Assembly (NCBI RefSeq): GCF_000942395.1
Contig: NZ_LN812102.1
Span: forward strand, 992,017 to 1,056,016
DNA: 64,000 nucleotides
Source: Risungbinella massiliensis
GTDB taxonomy: Bacteria > Bacillota > Bacilli > Thermoactinomycetales > Thermoactinomycetaceae
Direction: 5' to 3'
Made by a program: the position numbers and the translations under genes. The first letter of the stretch is position 1, and every line of letters starts with the position of its first letter. Below, in pieces: positions 1-8,661 of the stretch. The notes under the pieces were generated by a model. That model was given only the letters and a program-made list of their open reading frames with translations. It was not told the origin of the DNA and made no database searches.

Positions 1-43
1 CGTTTTGACCATAACTTTTATGTAATCCTTTTGCTCGCAACAT
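1..43 (-). CDS. ABC transporter ATP-binding protein, N-terminal 14 codons only
   Basis: Only the first 14 codons are in the window. They read MLRAKGLHKSYGQN, the usual opening of an ABC ATPase (first beta strand and the aromatic A-loop 'KSYG' that stacks on ATP). The ATG at 43 is preceded by a strong ribosome binding site, GGGAGGG, nine bases upstream. It runs divergently from the two-component system that starts at 210. In Firmicutes such pairs often sense and export peptide antibiotics, so the neighbour may regulate this transporter; that is inference. The Walker motifs lie outside the window. Confidence 0.7.
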   Translation of the reverse strand, partial: MLRAKGLHKSYGQN

Positions 44-209
44 GTAGTAGCCCTCCCTTTCGACTCCTACACTTTATCAAGCAGAGTTCAAAAAACATGG
101 ACAAAAGAATAAAATAAGATTCAATTTTACTGCTATTGCTCCAAACTCTTCCTTACTTCCGGCATAATAAGGGTACAGAATACTCAACCCTCAGAAGAGA
201 GGCAAATCG

Positions 210-902
210 ATGCAACCAAGTATCTTACTAGTAGACGATGACCCTGAAATTCGTGAAGTAATGACAGACTTCTTTTTAGTAGAAAATTTTCACGTACATA
301 GTGCTTCCAACACCATAGAAGCTCGTCAACTTTTGGCTAATTCCATCGATATCCTCTTACTCGATATCATGATGCCAGGACAAGATGGATTCTCTTTTTG
401 CAAGGAACTTCGCAATAAAGACCCTTTTTTACCCATCATATTTTGGAGTGCACGAGAAACAGACTTTGATAAAATCCGTGGACTTAGCTTAGGAGCAGAT
501 GATTATATTGTGAAAAGTGTCTCTCCTTTTGAGATTATCGCGCGGGTCAAATCTGTCCTACGCCGCTCTCAGTTGATCCAAATGACCAATTTACAGGAAA
601 GACAACTCTGTCCAGGACTAATTGTACACCCCTCTGCTAGACAAGTTTTGCTTCGTGGTGAAGAAGTCGCCCTTACTCAAAAAGAGTACGACCTGCTACT
701 GTTTCTAAGCGAGCATCCTCAGCAGGTTTTTACCTATGAACAGCTTTATCGACATGTGTGGCAAGAAGAATTTGGCGACATACATACAGTCAAAGTCCAT
801 ATGGGCAGGATTCGGGAGAAAGTAGAACATAAAATCAAGGCCAAACTCTTCCAAACTGTCTGGGGGGTAGGGTACAAGTATATCGGGGAGGTCGTACGAT
901 GA
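210..902 (+). CDS. OmpR-family response regulator
   Basis: DNA-binding response regulator of 230 aa. The receiver domain (about 1-120) shows the acidic pair D9-D10, the phospho-acceptor D52 in LLLLDIMMPG, and the switch lysine in DDYIVK. The usual proline after that lysine is replaced (VKSVSP rather than TKPF). A winged-helix DNA-binding domain follows (about 130-228, ending in TVWGVGYKY). The start is ATG with AGAGAGG eight to ten bases upstream. The stop overlaps the kinase start by ATGA, so the two are translationally coupled. It probably controls the divergent ABC transporter or other genes outside the window; the regulon is not visible. Confidence 0.95.
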   Translation: MQPSILLVDDDPEIREVMTDFFLVENFHVHSASNTIEARQLLANSIDILLLDIMMPGQDGFSFCKELRNKDPFLPIIFWSARETDFDKIRGLSLGADDYIVKSVSPFEIIARVKSVLRRSQLIQMTNLQERQLCPGLIVHPSARQVLLRGEEVALTQKEYDLLLFLSEHPQQVFTYEQLYRHVWQEEFGDIHTVKVHMGRIREKVEHKIKAKLFQTVWGVGYKYIGEVVR

Positions 903-2251
903 GGAAATATAGTCTCCGGAACTGGTTTCTCTGGATCTGTATTCCGACACTCTTTGTCATTCCCATCTTCCTCGCATTTTTATCTGCCAACTGGTTGCAG
1001 CATGTGGAGAATAAAGCCATCCAACAGATCAACGACCATGAGGAAAATCAACGACAATGGCTCCTAGAGGTGGTAGGTGGGGAGATCAACAAGTGGGAGA
1101 ACCTAAACTGGCAACAACAGCTAATCCCTGAGCTAGCAAAACGTCACATAGATTTAAGATTGATCACACCCGAAGGAAAACTAGCTCTGGTCTACTCTAC
1201 TGAAATGGGGGAAACGGATCAGCAAGTCCCTGTTACCTTGCATGAATTAGAGACTCCAGAGCATGGGCTTATCTATTATTACTACCCGCCTCCTTATGTC
1301 GCTATAACGGATAAAGATCAACCAATACAACAGTTGCCCTTTGTCATCTGGATTGTCAGCTTTTTAGGAATTATCTTCTATCATCTCTGGTACCTCAAAC
1401 GTAGTCTGCTCACTCCGATCATAGGAATCCAAAAGGCAAACCAACAAATAGCCAAGCAAAACTTAAACTTCACCTTACCCAATTCTCAAATAGAAGAGGT
1501 AGAGGAGCTACTTCACTCTGTAAGATCTATGCAATCTGCGCTAGCGACATCGATTTCCAAACAAGCCAAATTGGAAGAGGAACGCAATCTCACCCTCGCC
1601 TCCCTCGTCCATGATTTTCGTACTCCTCTCTTCACCCTTGCCAATTGTCTAACGGGAATTCGTTCTGGGATCGTACAAGACCCAGACAAAAAAGAACGTT
1701 ATCTGGAAATCTGTCAGGACAAAATTGCCTATCTCCAGCAGCTTCTCCATCATTTACAGGAATACCAAAAGTACGCTCCACTTTCCTTAACAGAAAAAGA
1801 GCCGGTAGACGTGAGAGCTTTGGTAGAACGATTGTTAATTGGTTTTCAGAGACACATAGAACAAAAAAAACAGCACCTTCGATGGGAATCACCTGATGAA
1901 CCGATCATCATCATGGGTAAAAATCATCTATTAGAACGGGTATTTCAAAATGTATTAGACAACGCACATCACTATACACCAGCGGAGGGTACCATTTGGG
2001 TAAAGGTACAGAAGATCCACGACCAGGTAGTGATCATAGTAGAAGATAATGGACCTGGTGTTCCAAAAGAACAATGGGATAACATTTTTCAACCATTTAT
2101 TCGCTTAGATACAGCTCGCGGGACTTACACTGGTGGAAGCGGTTTGGGCTTGGCTATTGTCCAAAAAGGGGTAAAGCTACATGGAGGTTCCGTATCGGTA
2201 GAGAGTGGAGAAATGGGGGGATTAAAAGTGGAGATCAGATTGGCTTGTTGA
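899..2251 (+). CDS. Membrane sensor histidine kinase
   Basis: Kinase partner of the upstream regulator, 450 aa. It has an N-terminal membrane segment (about 9-30), an extracytoplasmic sensor region (about 35-140), a second membrane segment (about 143-162) and a HAMP-like linker. The H box SLVHDFRTPL carries the phosphorylated His238. The ATP-binding part shows the N box (VFQNVLDNAHHYTP), G1 (EDNGPGVP) and G2 (GGSGLGLAI). The H box has F in place of the common E (HDFRTPL rather than HELRTPL); this residue normally helps phosphatase or transfer activity, so catalytic balance may differ. The signal sensed cannot be told from the sequence. Confidence 0.93.
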   Translation: MRKYSLRNWFLWICIPTLFVIPIFLAFLSANWLQHVENKAIQQINDHEENQRQWLLEVVGGEINKWENLNWQQQLIPELAKRHIDLRLITPEGKLALVYSTEMGETDQQVPVTLHELETPEHGLIYYYYPPPYVAITDKDQPIQQLPFVIWIVSFLGIIFYHLWYLKRSLLTPIIGIQKANQQIAKQNLNFTLPNSQIEEVEELLHSVRSMQSALATSISKQAKLEEERNLTLASLVHDFRTPLFTLANCLTGIRSGIVQDPDKKERYLEICQDKIAYLQQLLHHLQEYQKYAPLSLTEKEPVDVRALVERLLIGFQRHIEQKKQHLRWESPDEPIIIMGKNHLLERVFQNVLDNAHHYTPAEGTIWVKVQKIHDQVVIIVEDNGPGVPKEQWDNIFQPFIRLDTARGTYTGGSGLGLAIVQKGVKLHGGSVSVESGEMGGLKVEIRLAC

Positions 2252-2268
2252 TAGGACCATGTTAGATA

Positions 2269-2511
2269 CTATTTTGATTCGGCTTTTCGACGTTGCATAA
2301 GGTATATTATAGCTGCCATAATATACACGCCGAAATAAGTAAAAAGAAAGGAATAGATGACTGAACCATCTTTGAAACCTAGTAAAATTAATTTTGAACC
2401 AATATCCAACAACTCTCTAATTAGGTTCCAGACAAAAAAGAATAAATTAATTAATAGGCTTTTAATGGCGACATCCTTCCAACTCGAAAATGAAGAAAAC
2501 CATTTTTCCAT
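2269..2511 (-). CDS. Small membrane protein, function unknown
   Basis: An 80-aa protein with two hydrophobic stretches (about 17-33 and 50-72) and a basic C-terminus (QRRKAESK), so probably a two-span membrane protein. AGGAAAGG sits about ten bases before the ATG, which supports translation. I do not recognise a family. It converges on the histidine kinase gene and has its own upstream AT-rich region that contains a 21-bp sequence also found upstream of the gntR gene near 30.8 kb. Confidence 0.6.
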   Translation of the reverse strand: MEKWFSSFSSWKDVAIKSLLINLFFFVWNLIRELLDIGSKLILLGFKDGSVIYSFLFTYFGVYIMAAIIYLMQRRKAESK

Positions 2512-3128
2512 TTTATAATTATCCTTTCCTCTATATTTTTATATATAATATATTCTATATCGTACAATGACACAAAAGCGGTGACATATTCGACGAATCA
2601 CATAAATATAGCCCTATATTAGAATGCTATTTAAAGTCTGCTGATAACTATTCACTAATATCAATACTTTATTATGTTTCTTTGATTCAATGTCCTCTAT
2701 TTTGTGTCATTTAAAGATTTCAAATAGATTCTTTTCGTTTCTTTTTTAAGAATAAGTCGCTCCAGAGAATGATCATGCTGGTGTCTGTCAGCTCCTCAGC
2801 ACGTTTGTAACCCTCCATCTTCACTCATACCCTCGCCTAGTAAAAAACTCTATTACCAATATAACATTTCAACTATTCACGTTTCTTGTTTGATCTCTTG
2901 AACCAAAAGTTAGATTGAATTTATTAATCGTTAAGCTATTATTTAACACTTGTATTTATACTAAAAACTGTACTCTAGTAATCAATTGCTAGGAAAGAGG
3001 GATCTTGTCTAGCCTACCAATATGACTAGCAGTATTTGTTGCTCTTTATACTAGACCTTATCTTTCCTATGTAACGAAACAAAAAAATAAGATTTAGTAC
3101 AGTAAGGGAGAGGATTATTATTAGAGTA
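2512..3128. other. Gene-poor AT-rich stretch with one possible decayed ORF
   Basis: About 600 bases without a convincing gene. A 32-codon minus-strand ORF at 2720-2818 (begins MEGYKRAEELTD) has a protein-like composition and slightly higher GC than its surroundings, but no clear ribosome binding site; it may be the tail of a lost gene. Position 2541-2561 is an AT-rich motif repeated exactly at 30820-30840. Confidence 0.4.
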
Positions 3129-4604
3129 TTGGAAATTTCGCTAATAATATTATGTATTGCGCTTCTATTTGTATGGAATGTCAAGAAGACATCCAGAAAC
3201 ATAACGGTGACCATAAGTCTATTTACTATTGGTATATTAATTGGACAACTCATCTTCGAGGGATATAGATGGCAACTGTTTTTTGTTTATCTAATTTCGT
3301 TAGTAATGAGCATCACTGTTCTATATCGATATTACAAAAGGTCTTCTCCTATCGAGATGAAGAAACCTCTAAAGTATAGTATTTATTCCATCACTTCCAT
3401 TCTCGTTATTTTCTCTATTTGCATGGCGATCTATCTCCCTGTTTTTCAGCTACCTAAGCCTTCTGGTCCTTATCAAGTAGGCACCCAAACATTTCATATG
3501 ATAGATCCAAATAGAGACGAGATTTGGACCAAAGCTTCACATGATAAAAGAGAGCTAATGGTGCAAATTTGGTATCCAGCCCAAAATAGTAAAGATAATA
3601 AACCAAAAGCTCTTTTCCCTGAGGATACAACAACATTCCAAAAGTTTACACAGGCGTATGCGAATGGATTGGGTGTTCCTAGTTTTGTATTAGATTATTG
3701 GAAGTATATCAAAAGCAACTCCTATGAAGGGGTGGATGTCCTCTCCTCTAAAACTCCTTACCCCGTAGTATTACTTAGTCACGGTTTTGGAACTACTAGG
3801 ATTCTCCATACCTCGCAAGCGGAACATCTGGCGAGCAATGGGTTTATCGTGATTGCCATTGATCATACGTACAGCACAACTGCTACTGTATTCCCTGATG
3901 GCAGAGTCACTGGTTTGCAAACAGAAATGAATTTAGATAGTTTTTTTGAAACGAACAGTAAACTCGGTATGGTCTGGACAGAAGATATTGGTTTTATCAT
4001 CAATCAATTGGAAAAAATGCAATCTGGTATCGTACAAAGCAAATTCCAAGGGAAACTAGATTTACAAAACCTAGGAATTATGGGACATTCCGTTGGTGGG
4101 GCAACCGCTTTTAATGCTCTTTATTTGAATAGCAAAATCAAAGCAGGAATCAACATGGATGGAACGCTATATGATAGGGACGATCGGAACAACATATCCA
4201 AGCCATTTATGTTTATCCAAGCAGAAGACTTTATGGTGCAGCGAAAAAAAATGGAGTCTGGGAACATACCCACTGCCGAACGAAAGACGATGAATATATC
4301 CGACGAGCAGTTCAACAGACTGAAACAGGAAAAACTGAAGGAATATCAGATTATCGATAACGTTGTGAAACACGGGGGACTGATGATTTCCGTAAAAGGA
4401 GCCGCTCATTTTAATTTCACAGACTTGCAACTCTTTTCTGATCTATTTAGCCTTCTTGGGATGACAGGAGATATAGATGGCGAGCGTAGTGCCATGATAG
4501 TGAATCAATATGTATTGGATTTCTTTAACAAGCATTTAAAGGGGACCGGCGGAGATTTGATAAAGGAACCAAATACGAAGTATCCAGAGGTTATATTTCC
4601 ATAA
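3129..4604 (+). CDS. Alpha/beta hydrolase of the PAF-acetylhydrolase/lipase type
   Basis: A 491-aa protein with several hydrophobic segments in the first about 110 residues, which probably anchor it in the membrane, then an alpha/beta-hydrolase domain. The oxyanion region is VVLLSHGFGTTR, the nucleophile elbow is GIMGHSVGGATA (catalytic Ser), and a late conserved His lies in GAAHFNFTD. These are the marks of platelet-activating-factor acetylhydrolase-like esterases, which cut ester bonds of lipids or small esters; the natural substrate is unknown. The predicted start is TTG with AAGGGAGAGG upstream at wider than usual spacing, so the exact start is uncertain. It stands alone and ends at a bidirectional terminator shared with sco. 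Confidence 0.85.
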   Translation: MEISLIILCIALLFVWNVKKTSRNITVTISLFTIGILIGQLIFEGYRWQLFFVYLISLVMSITVLYRYYKRSSPIEMKKPLKYSIYSITSILVIFSICMAIYLPVFQLPKPSGPYQVGTQTFHMIDPNRDEIWTKASHDKRELMVQIWYPAQNSKDNKPKALFPEDTTTFQKFTQAYANGLGVPSFVLDYWKYIKSNSYEGVDVLSSKTPYPVVLLSHGFGTTRILHTSQAEHLASNGFIVIAIDHTYSTTATVFPDGRVTGLQTEMNLDSFFETNSKLGMVWTEDIGFIINQLEKMQSGIVQSKFQGKLDLQNLGIMGHSVGGATAFNALYLNSKIKAGINMDGTLYDRDDRNNISKPFMFIQAEDFMVQRKKMESGNIPTAERKTMNISDEQFNRLKQEKLKEYQIIDNVVKHGGLMISVKGAAHFNFTDLQLFSDLFSLLGMTGDIDGERSAMIVNQYVLDFFNKHLKGTGGDLIKEPNTKYPEVIFP

Positions 4605-4620
4605 TGGAAATTAGAAAAAA

Positions 4621-4651
4621 GAACGGATCCAATAGAGGATTCGTTCTTTTT
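4621..4651. terminator. Bidirectional Rho-independent terminator
   Basis: A stem of GAACGGATCC with GGATTCGTTC is flanked by an A-run and a T-run, so it can end both the hydrolase transcript (plus) and the sco transcript (minus). Confidence 0.85.
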
Positions 4652-4663
4652 GGTAGATAAGGC

Positions 4664-5329
4664 TTATTTCTCTGATATTACTGCTTTCGCATCTTCCACG
4701 ATCTGCTTTGGATTAGGGGCCATGCCATCATAGAGCTTGCGCACTTTTCCTGTGCCATCTACCAGATACATGGTAGTCGGGTGTTGGAAGGTGACCGCTT
4801 CTCCCTCTTTCATTCCTGTCAATTGCTTGATCTCTTGTTTAAAGGTCTCTTTTCCTACTTTTTGGATTTCTTCTGGAGTATATCCTGTTAGGAAGTTCCA
4901 GTTGATGTAGTCTGCTTTTACGCTATCGCCAAACGTTTTGAGCTGTTCAGCTTTATCAAAAGTTGGATCGACACTAAAAGAGATGAACTGGAGATCAACT
5001 CCTGCTTTTTTGGCCTCTTGCTGTATCTTAGCCATATTGGCGGTCAATGGTGGGCAGACGTCTGGACAACGGGTAAAGAGGAAGTCAACCAGATAGACTT
5101 TACCTTGAAGTTGTGTAGAGCTAAAAGGTTGTCCTGTTTGGTTGGTATAGGTAAAAGCAGGTACCATCCAGTTAAGGTTGGAAACATCGTTAGCACCTTC
5201 TTGGGTTGGTTGCTGTGATCCAGATTGGTGCACATGATGTTCTGAGTGGCCTTGTCCATTGCTACAAGCGGACAAAATAAGGGTCGCACCTAAGATCATG
5301 GTAGGAATCCATTTGCGAAAAAGTTTCAT
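4664..5329 (-). CDS. SCO1/SenC-family copper chaperone lipoprotein
   Basis: Delivers copper to the CuA site of cytochrome c oxidase, outside the membrane. The 221-aa precursor has a lipoprotein signal peptide with lipobox ILSAC (lipidated Cys22) and a His-rich stretch right after it. The thioredoxin-fold domain carries the CxxxC copper ligands C88 and C92 in RCPDVCP, and the third ligand, a His, in FQHPTTMYL. Length and motifs match Bacillus YpmQ/BsSco. The start ATG has GGAGG eight bases upstream. It stands alone; cytochrome oxidase genes are not in the window. An extended structured segment lies directly in front, 5378-5610, and may be its leader. Confidence 0.92.
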   Translation of the reverse strand: MKLFRKWIPTMILGATLILSACSNGQGHSEHHVHQSGSQQPTQEGANDVSNLNWMVPAFTYTNQTGQPFSSTQLQGKVYLVDFLFTRCPDVCPPLTANMAKIQQEAKKAGVDLQFISFSVDPTFDKAEQLKTFGDSVKADYINWNFLTGYTPEEIQKVGKETFKQEIKQLTGMKEGEAVTFQHPTTMYLVDGTGKVRKLYDGMAPNPKQIVEDAKAVISEK

Positions 5330-5377
5330 TCGTTGCTACCTCCATCATTTTCCATCAGTAGTGTCTATTTTCAAAGA

Positions 5378-5610
5378 TTAGGGAGCTGATTTTTAACCTG
5401 AAATGCTTTTGTACCACTACCCAACGGAGACAGCTCGTGATCCTTCCCACGAGGTCCCACTGTTTGAGGCGTCAGCCGAGTTTCTTGTGCCCCCCTTGTC
5501 TTGGATAGGGACCTCGCCTGAAACGGGCTGAAGAAGCGACCTTTCTTACTTCTTCGTAAGGTACAACCTAATTGGAAAGCAAAAATCATGCTCCAGGCAA
5601 CCACTGTATA
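5378..5610 (-). ncRNA. Structured RNA of about 215-230 nt, family not recognised
   Basis: This stretch is richer in GC than its surroundings and folds into nested long-range helices on the minus strand: GGAGC with GCTCC, GATTTTT with AAAAATC, TTGTACC with GGTACAA, then CGAGGTCCC with GGGACCTCG (nine pairs). The unpaired arms hold local hairpins CTTAC/GTAAG and CTCGTG/CACGAG; the latter competes with the nine-pair helix. A TATACA box just before the first helix could be a -10 element. The overall shape, one long closing stem with an inner bulge and distal stem, recalls 6S RNA, but I cannot confirm the family. Alternatively it is the leader of sco, which starts about 50 bases downstream without an intervening terminator. 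A 77-codon ORF across it looks accidental. Confidence 0.55.
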
Positions 5611-5722
5611 CGTTTAGCTAATCGGCACTACTGATTTCGTTAAAACAATCATAATTACTATTCTAGTTTAAAAAAAGAAGAGAATTTTGTATATGACTCC
5701 TTCTAGCTATTCTCACAGCAAA

Positions 5723-5756
5723 GCACCGCTTCTATAGACACATTGTGAAGCGGTGC
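5723..5756 (-). terminator. Hairpin downstream of murC
   Basis: Ten-pair stem GCACCGCTTC with GAAGCGGTGC. The T-tract after it on the minus strand is short (TTT), so it is a weak terminator or a 3'-end stabiliser for murC. Confidence 0.6.
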
Positions 5757-5775
5757 AGTATGACTATATATCCGA

Positions 5776-7155
5776 CTATGCTTTATATTTATCTTGAAGA
5801 CGAGGAACCAATCCATGGGATACGCGCCAAATATCTCCGGCACCCATCGTGATCACAAGATCATTTGGTTTGGTGTTTTCGATCAGATAGTCGATTACCT
5901 CTTCTTTCGTAGGGATAAAGCGAGTATTGGCATTACTATTTTCCTGAATCATTTCCGTTAATCGTTCGGCACTAACACCTGGAATTGGCTGTTCACCCGC
6001 TGGTGCATAGAGGCTGTTGATCACAACCTCATCTGCTTCACCAAAGGCTTCACTGAATTCCTTCATCAATAGATGAGTTCGGGAATATCGCTGTGGTTGG
6101 AATACACAGACAATCCGTTTTTCAACGGCTTTTGCTGCTTTTAATGTGGAATCGATCTCCGTTGGATGATGTGCGTAATCATCTACTACTAAAATCTCCT
6201 CCACTTCCCCGATCACTTGGAAGCGTCGTTTCGCTCCTTGGAATTGGAATAGTGCATCAGCAATCGCTTGGAACGGAATTCCTACTTGAAGTGCAGCGAT
6301 AACGGTAGCGAGCGCATTGGCAACGTTATGTTTCCCAGGAATCTGCAAGGTAACATCACCTAGTACTTCGCTTCCTTGCTGAACAGTAAACGTAATCTGA
6401 CGTTTGTTCTCCCGAAGATTTACTGCCATAAAGTCTGCTGGCTCTTCCAAAGCATACGTCACAAAGGAACCTTTGACCTCTTTCGCCATATCGCGAACAT
6501 AAGCGTCATCCCAACACAATATTGCCGTACCATCCGAGCGCACTTGTCCAAGAAAGTCACGATATGCTTGCTTGAGGTTCTCAAAATCTCCCCCATAGTT
6601 TTCTAGATGGTCTGGTTCAATGTTGGTCACTACCGCAATATACGGGAAATATTCCAAGAACGAGCCATCACTCTCATCTGCTTCCGCTACCACGAGGTCG
6701 GTCTTACCTGCTTTGGCGTTCCCTTTAAGACCAACGATTTCCCCACCGATGACATAGGTAGGATCTGCGCCACAAATCTCCAGCGTTTGTGCGATCATGG
6801 AGGAGGTAGTCGTCTTGCCATGTGCTCCTGCTACGGCAATCCCCTTTTTATCGTTTAAAATTCTTGCTAGCATTTGGGAACGATGCAAAATCTCAATTCC
6901 TTGCTCAGCCGCCGCTACCCGTTCAACATTCTCTGGAGAGATACTGGAAGAGTATACGATCGTATCTGCCCCTGTTACGAGTGATGCATCGTGACCGATG
7001 GTAATCTTCGCACCATGTTCCATCAACTTTTCTACTAGTTTGTTCTCTGCTACGTCCGATCCTGTCACGACGTAACCTTGATCCAACAAGACACGAGCGA
7101 TGGCACTCATACCATATCCACCAATTCCAACAAAATGAACTCGTTTTTTGTCCAA
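5776..7155 (-). CDS. murC: UDP-N-acetylmuramate--L-alanine ligase
   Basis: Cytoplasmic ATP-dependent ligase that adds L-Ala to UDP-MurNAc, the first amino acid of the peptidoglycan stem. It shows the N-terminal nucleotide-binding loop HFVGIGGYGMSAIA, the Mur-ligase P-loop AGAHGKTTTSSM, and the central and C-terminal Mur domains; about 459 aa, normal for the family. I place the start at TTG 7155 because AAAAGGTGG lies nine bases before it, while a GTG at 7164 abuts that site. It follows folC by about 45 bases and is probably cotranscribed with it. A hairpin follows the stop codon. Confidence 0.96.
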   Translation of the reverse strand: MDKKRVHFVGIGGYGMSAIARVLLDQGYVVTGSDVAENKLVEKLMEHGAKITIGHDASLVTGADTIVYSSSISPENVERVAAAEQGIEILHRSQMLARILNDKKGIAVAGAHGKTTTSSMIAQTLEICGADPTYVIGGEIVGLKGNAKAGKTDLVVAEADESDGSFLEYFPYIAVVTNIEPDHLENYGGDFENLKQAYRDFLGQVRSDGTAILCWDDAYVRDMAKEVKGSFVTYALEEPADFMAVNLRENKRQITFTVQQGSEVLGDVTLQIPGKHNVANALATVIAALQVGIPFQAIADALFQFQGAKRRFQVIGEVEEILVVDDYAHHPTEIDSTLKAAKAVEKRIVCVFQPQRYSRTHLLMKEFSEAFGEADEVVINSLYAPAGEQPIPGVSAERLTEMIQENSNANTRFIPTKEEVIDYLIENTKPNDLVITMGAGDIWRVSHGLVPRLQDKYKA

Positions 7156-7199
7156 AAGGATCACCCACCTTTTCTGTAAACAACGTATTCAGCGTTCGC

Positions 7200-8513
7200 C
7201 TATCGGTTCCCCATCCAAAATGGTCTCGCCTCCGCAACGAGGTAGAGTGAGCCTGTAATTAGGATCAGGTCCGAAGGTTTCGCTATTTCTTTTGCAAAAG
7301 TTACTGCTTGTTCCACTTGGGAAAAAGATTCCATCGGGATCGTAGAATGTAGCGACTCTATCTCTGCTAAAAGAGATTCTGACGTTTTCGTACGTGGATT
7401 GTCCGTCACTTCTGTCAACACGAGATGATCCGCTAATTCCACTAGAGGAGTATAAAGGTTTGCATCCTTTTCTTTCATAGTCGCCAATATGAGAATGAGA
7501 CGATCATATGTATACAAACGGGTTATTGCTGTGGTTAGCGCTGATACGCCTTGTTCATTGTGCGCACCATCCAAGACAACTGTCGGCTCACTTGCCACCT
7601 TCTCCAAACGACCAGGCCAACGAACTTCTGCCAATCCTGTTGCAATATCTTCATCTGTCAACACCGTCATATAATTTTGACGCAATACTTCCAGTGTCAT
7701 AAGGGCATTTGCTGCATTTTCTACTTGGTGATCGCCAAGTAGCGCGAGTGGTAAATTTTCCAGTTTACGATAGCGATTATCAAAATGAATTACTTGTTCA
7801 GATGAGGTTTGTGTCACTGCCTCTGCATGGAAATCACGCCCATATTGATATTGCGTACTCTTTTTCTCTTTGGCGATTTTCTCTATTTCGTGTCTTGCTT
7901 CTACTGGCAAGTTGCCAATGACCACAGGCACTCCTTGTTTGATAATACCAGCTTTTTCACGAGCGATTTGCTCGATGGTATCGCCTAAATATTCCTTATG
8001 ATCTATTCCGATCTGGGTGATCACCGAAACAAGTGGATAGACGACATTGGTTGAATCCAAACGTCCTCCAAGCCCAGTCTCCCAAACGATAAACCAAGGA
8101 CACTCAAACGCAAAATAACAAATGGCGAGCAGTGTCCAAAATTCATACGGACTTGGCGCCTCTTCTCCATCTGCTACCATCTGTTCTATTACAAGACGCA
8201 GATGATTCGCCCAATGAAGAAAGCTCTCTTCTGAAATCGGTTGACCATCGATCTGGATCTGCTCGCTCCATCCAAGGATACTAGGTGATACAAACATACC
8301 TGTCCTGTATCCTGCAGCCTGTAACACGGAAGCGATCATGGCAGAAGTAGATCCTTTTCCATTGGTTCCTGCAACATGGATAAACTTACATCGTCGCTCT
8401 GGGTTACCTAATCGAGCTAGAGCAGATTCCATCCGATGTAGACCTGGGCGTATGCCAGGGCTGGTGTGTGTCTCGATCCAAGTAATAGCTTCTGATACAT
8501 CTTGAAACATCAT
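7200..8513 (-). CDS. folC: Folylpolyglutamate synthase / dihydrofolate synthase
   Basis: Adds glutamate to folates (and to dihydropteroate), which keeps them in the cell. The 437-aa protein has the P-loop HVAGTNGKGSTSAMI, the Mur-ligase-type central region with the VVWETGLGGRLDSTN segment, and the C-terminal ligase domain with LDGAHNEQG. Two adjacent ATG codons follow GGAAGGAGG; the second (8510) has slightly better spacing. It lies between valS and murC on the same strand. In Bacillus folC also follows valS. Confidence 0.95.
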   Translation of the reverse strand: MMFQDVSEAITWIETHTSPGIRPGLHRMESALARLGNPERRCKFIHVAGTNGKGSTSAMIASVLQAAGYRTGMFVSPSILGWSEQIQIDGQPISEESFLHWANHLRLVIEQMVADGEEAPSPYEFWTLLAICYFAFECPWFIVWETGLGGRLDSTNVVYPLVSVITQIGIDHKEYLGDTIEQIAREKAGIIKQGVPVVIGNLPVEARHEIEKIAKEKKSTQYQYGRDFHAEAVTQTSSEQVIHFDNRYRKLENLPLALLGDHQVENAANALMTLEVLRQNYMTVLTDEDIATGLAEVRWPGRLEKVASEPTVVLDGAHNEQGVSALTTAITRLYTYDRLILILATMKEKDANLYTPLVELADHLVLTEVTDNPRTKTSESLLAEIESLHSTIPMESFSQVEQAVTFAKEIAKPSDLILITGSLYLVAEARPFWMGNR

Positions 8514-8625
8514 CTTCCTCCTTCCATTATTTCGGTATCATTCCCATCAAAACCTATACTCTGTCCATTTTGCATATTTGAAATTCATTCGTCAATAAAA
8601 ACAGGCAGGTTGTCACAAAAGGAGG

Positions 8626-8649
8626 GGCTACCGACAACTTGGCAGCCCT
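8626..8649 (-). terminator. Terminator-like hairpin after valS
   Basis: Stem GGGCTGCC with GGTAGCCC, followed on the minus strand by CTCCTTTT. It sits 13 bases after the valS stop codon and may reduce read-through into folC. An A-run in front means the plus strand also reads as a terminator. Confidence 0.7.
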
Positions 8650-8661
8650 TTTTTGTTTTCT

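Noticed and set aside
2720-2818. 32-codon minus-strand frame
   Set aside because: Short, no clear ribosome binding site, no family; mentioned as a possible remnant only.
5371-5604. 77-codon minus-strand frame across the structured RNA
   Set aside because: No ribosome binding site, no recognisable protein pattern, and the same bases form long helices; best explained as RNA.
5378-5610. Identity of the structured RNA as RNase P RNA, tmRNA or SRP RNA
   Set aside because: Signature segments (GAGGAAAGTCC for RNase P, tRNA-like ends for tmRNA, GGAAGxAGC tetraloop region for SRP) are absent.
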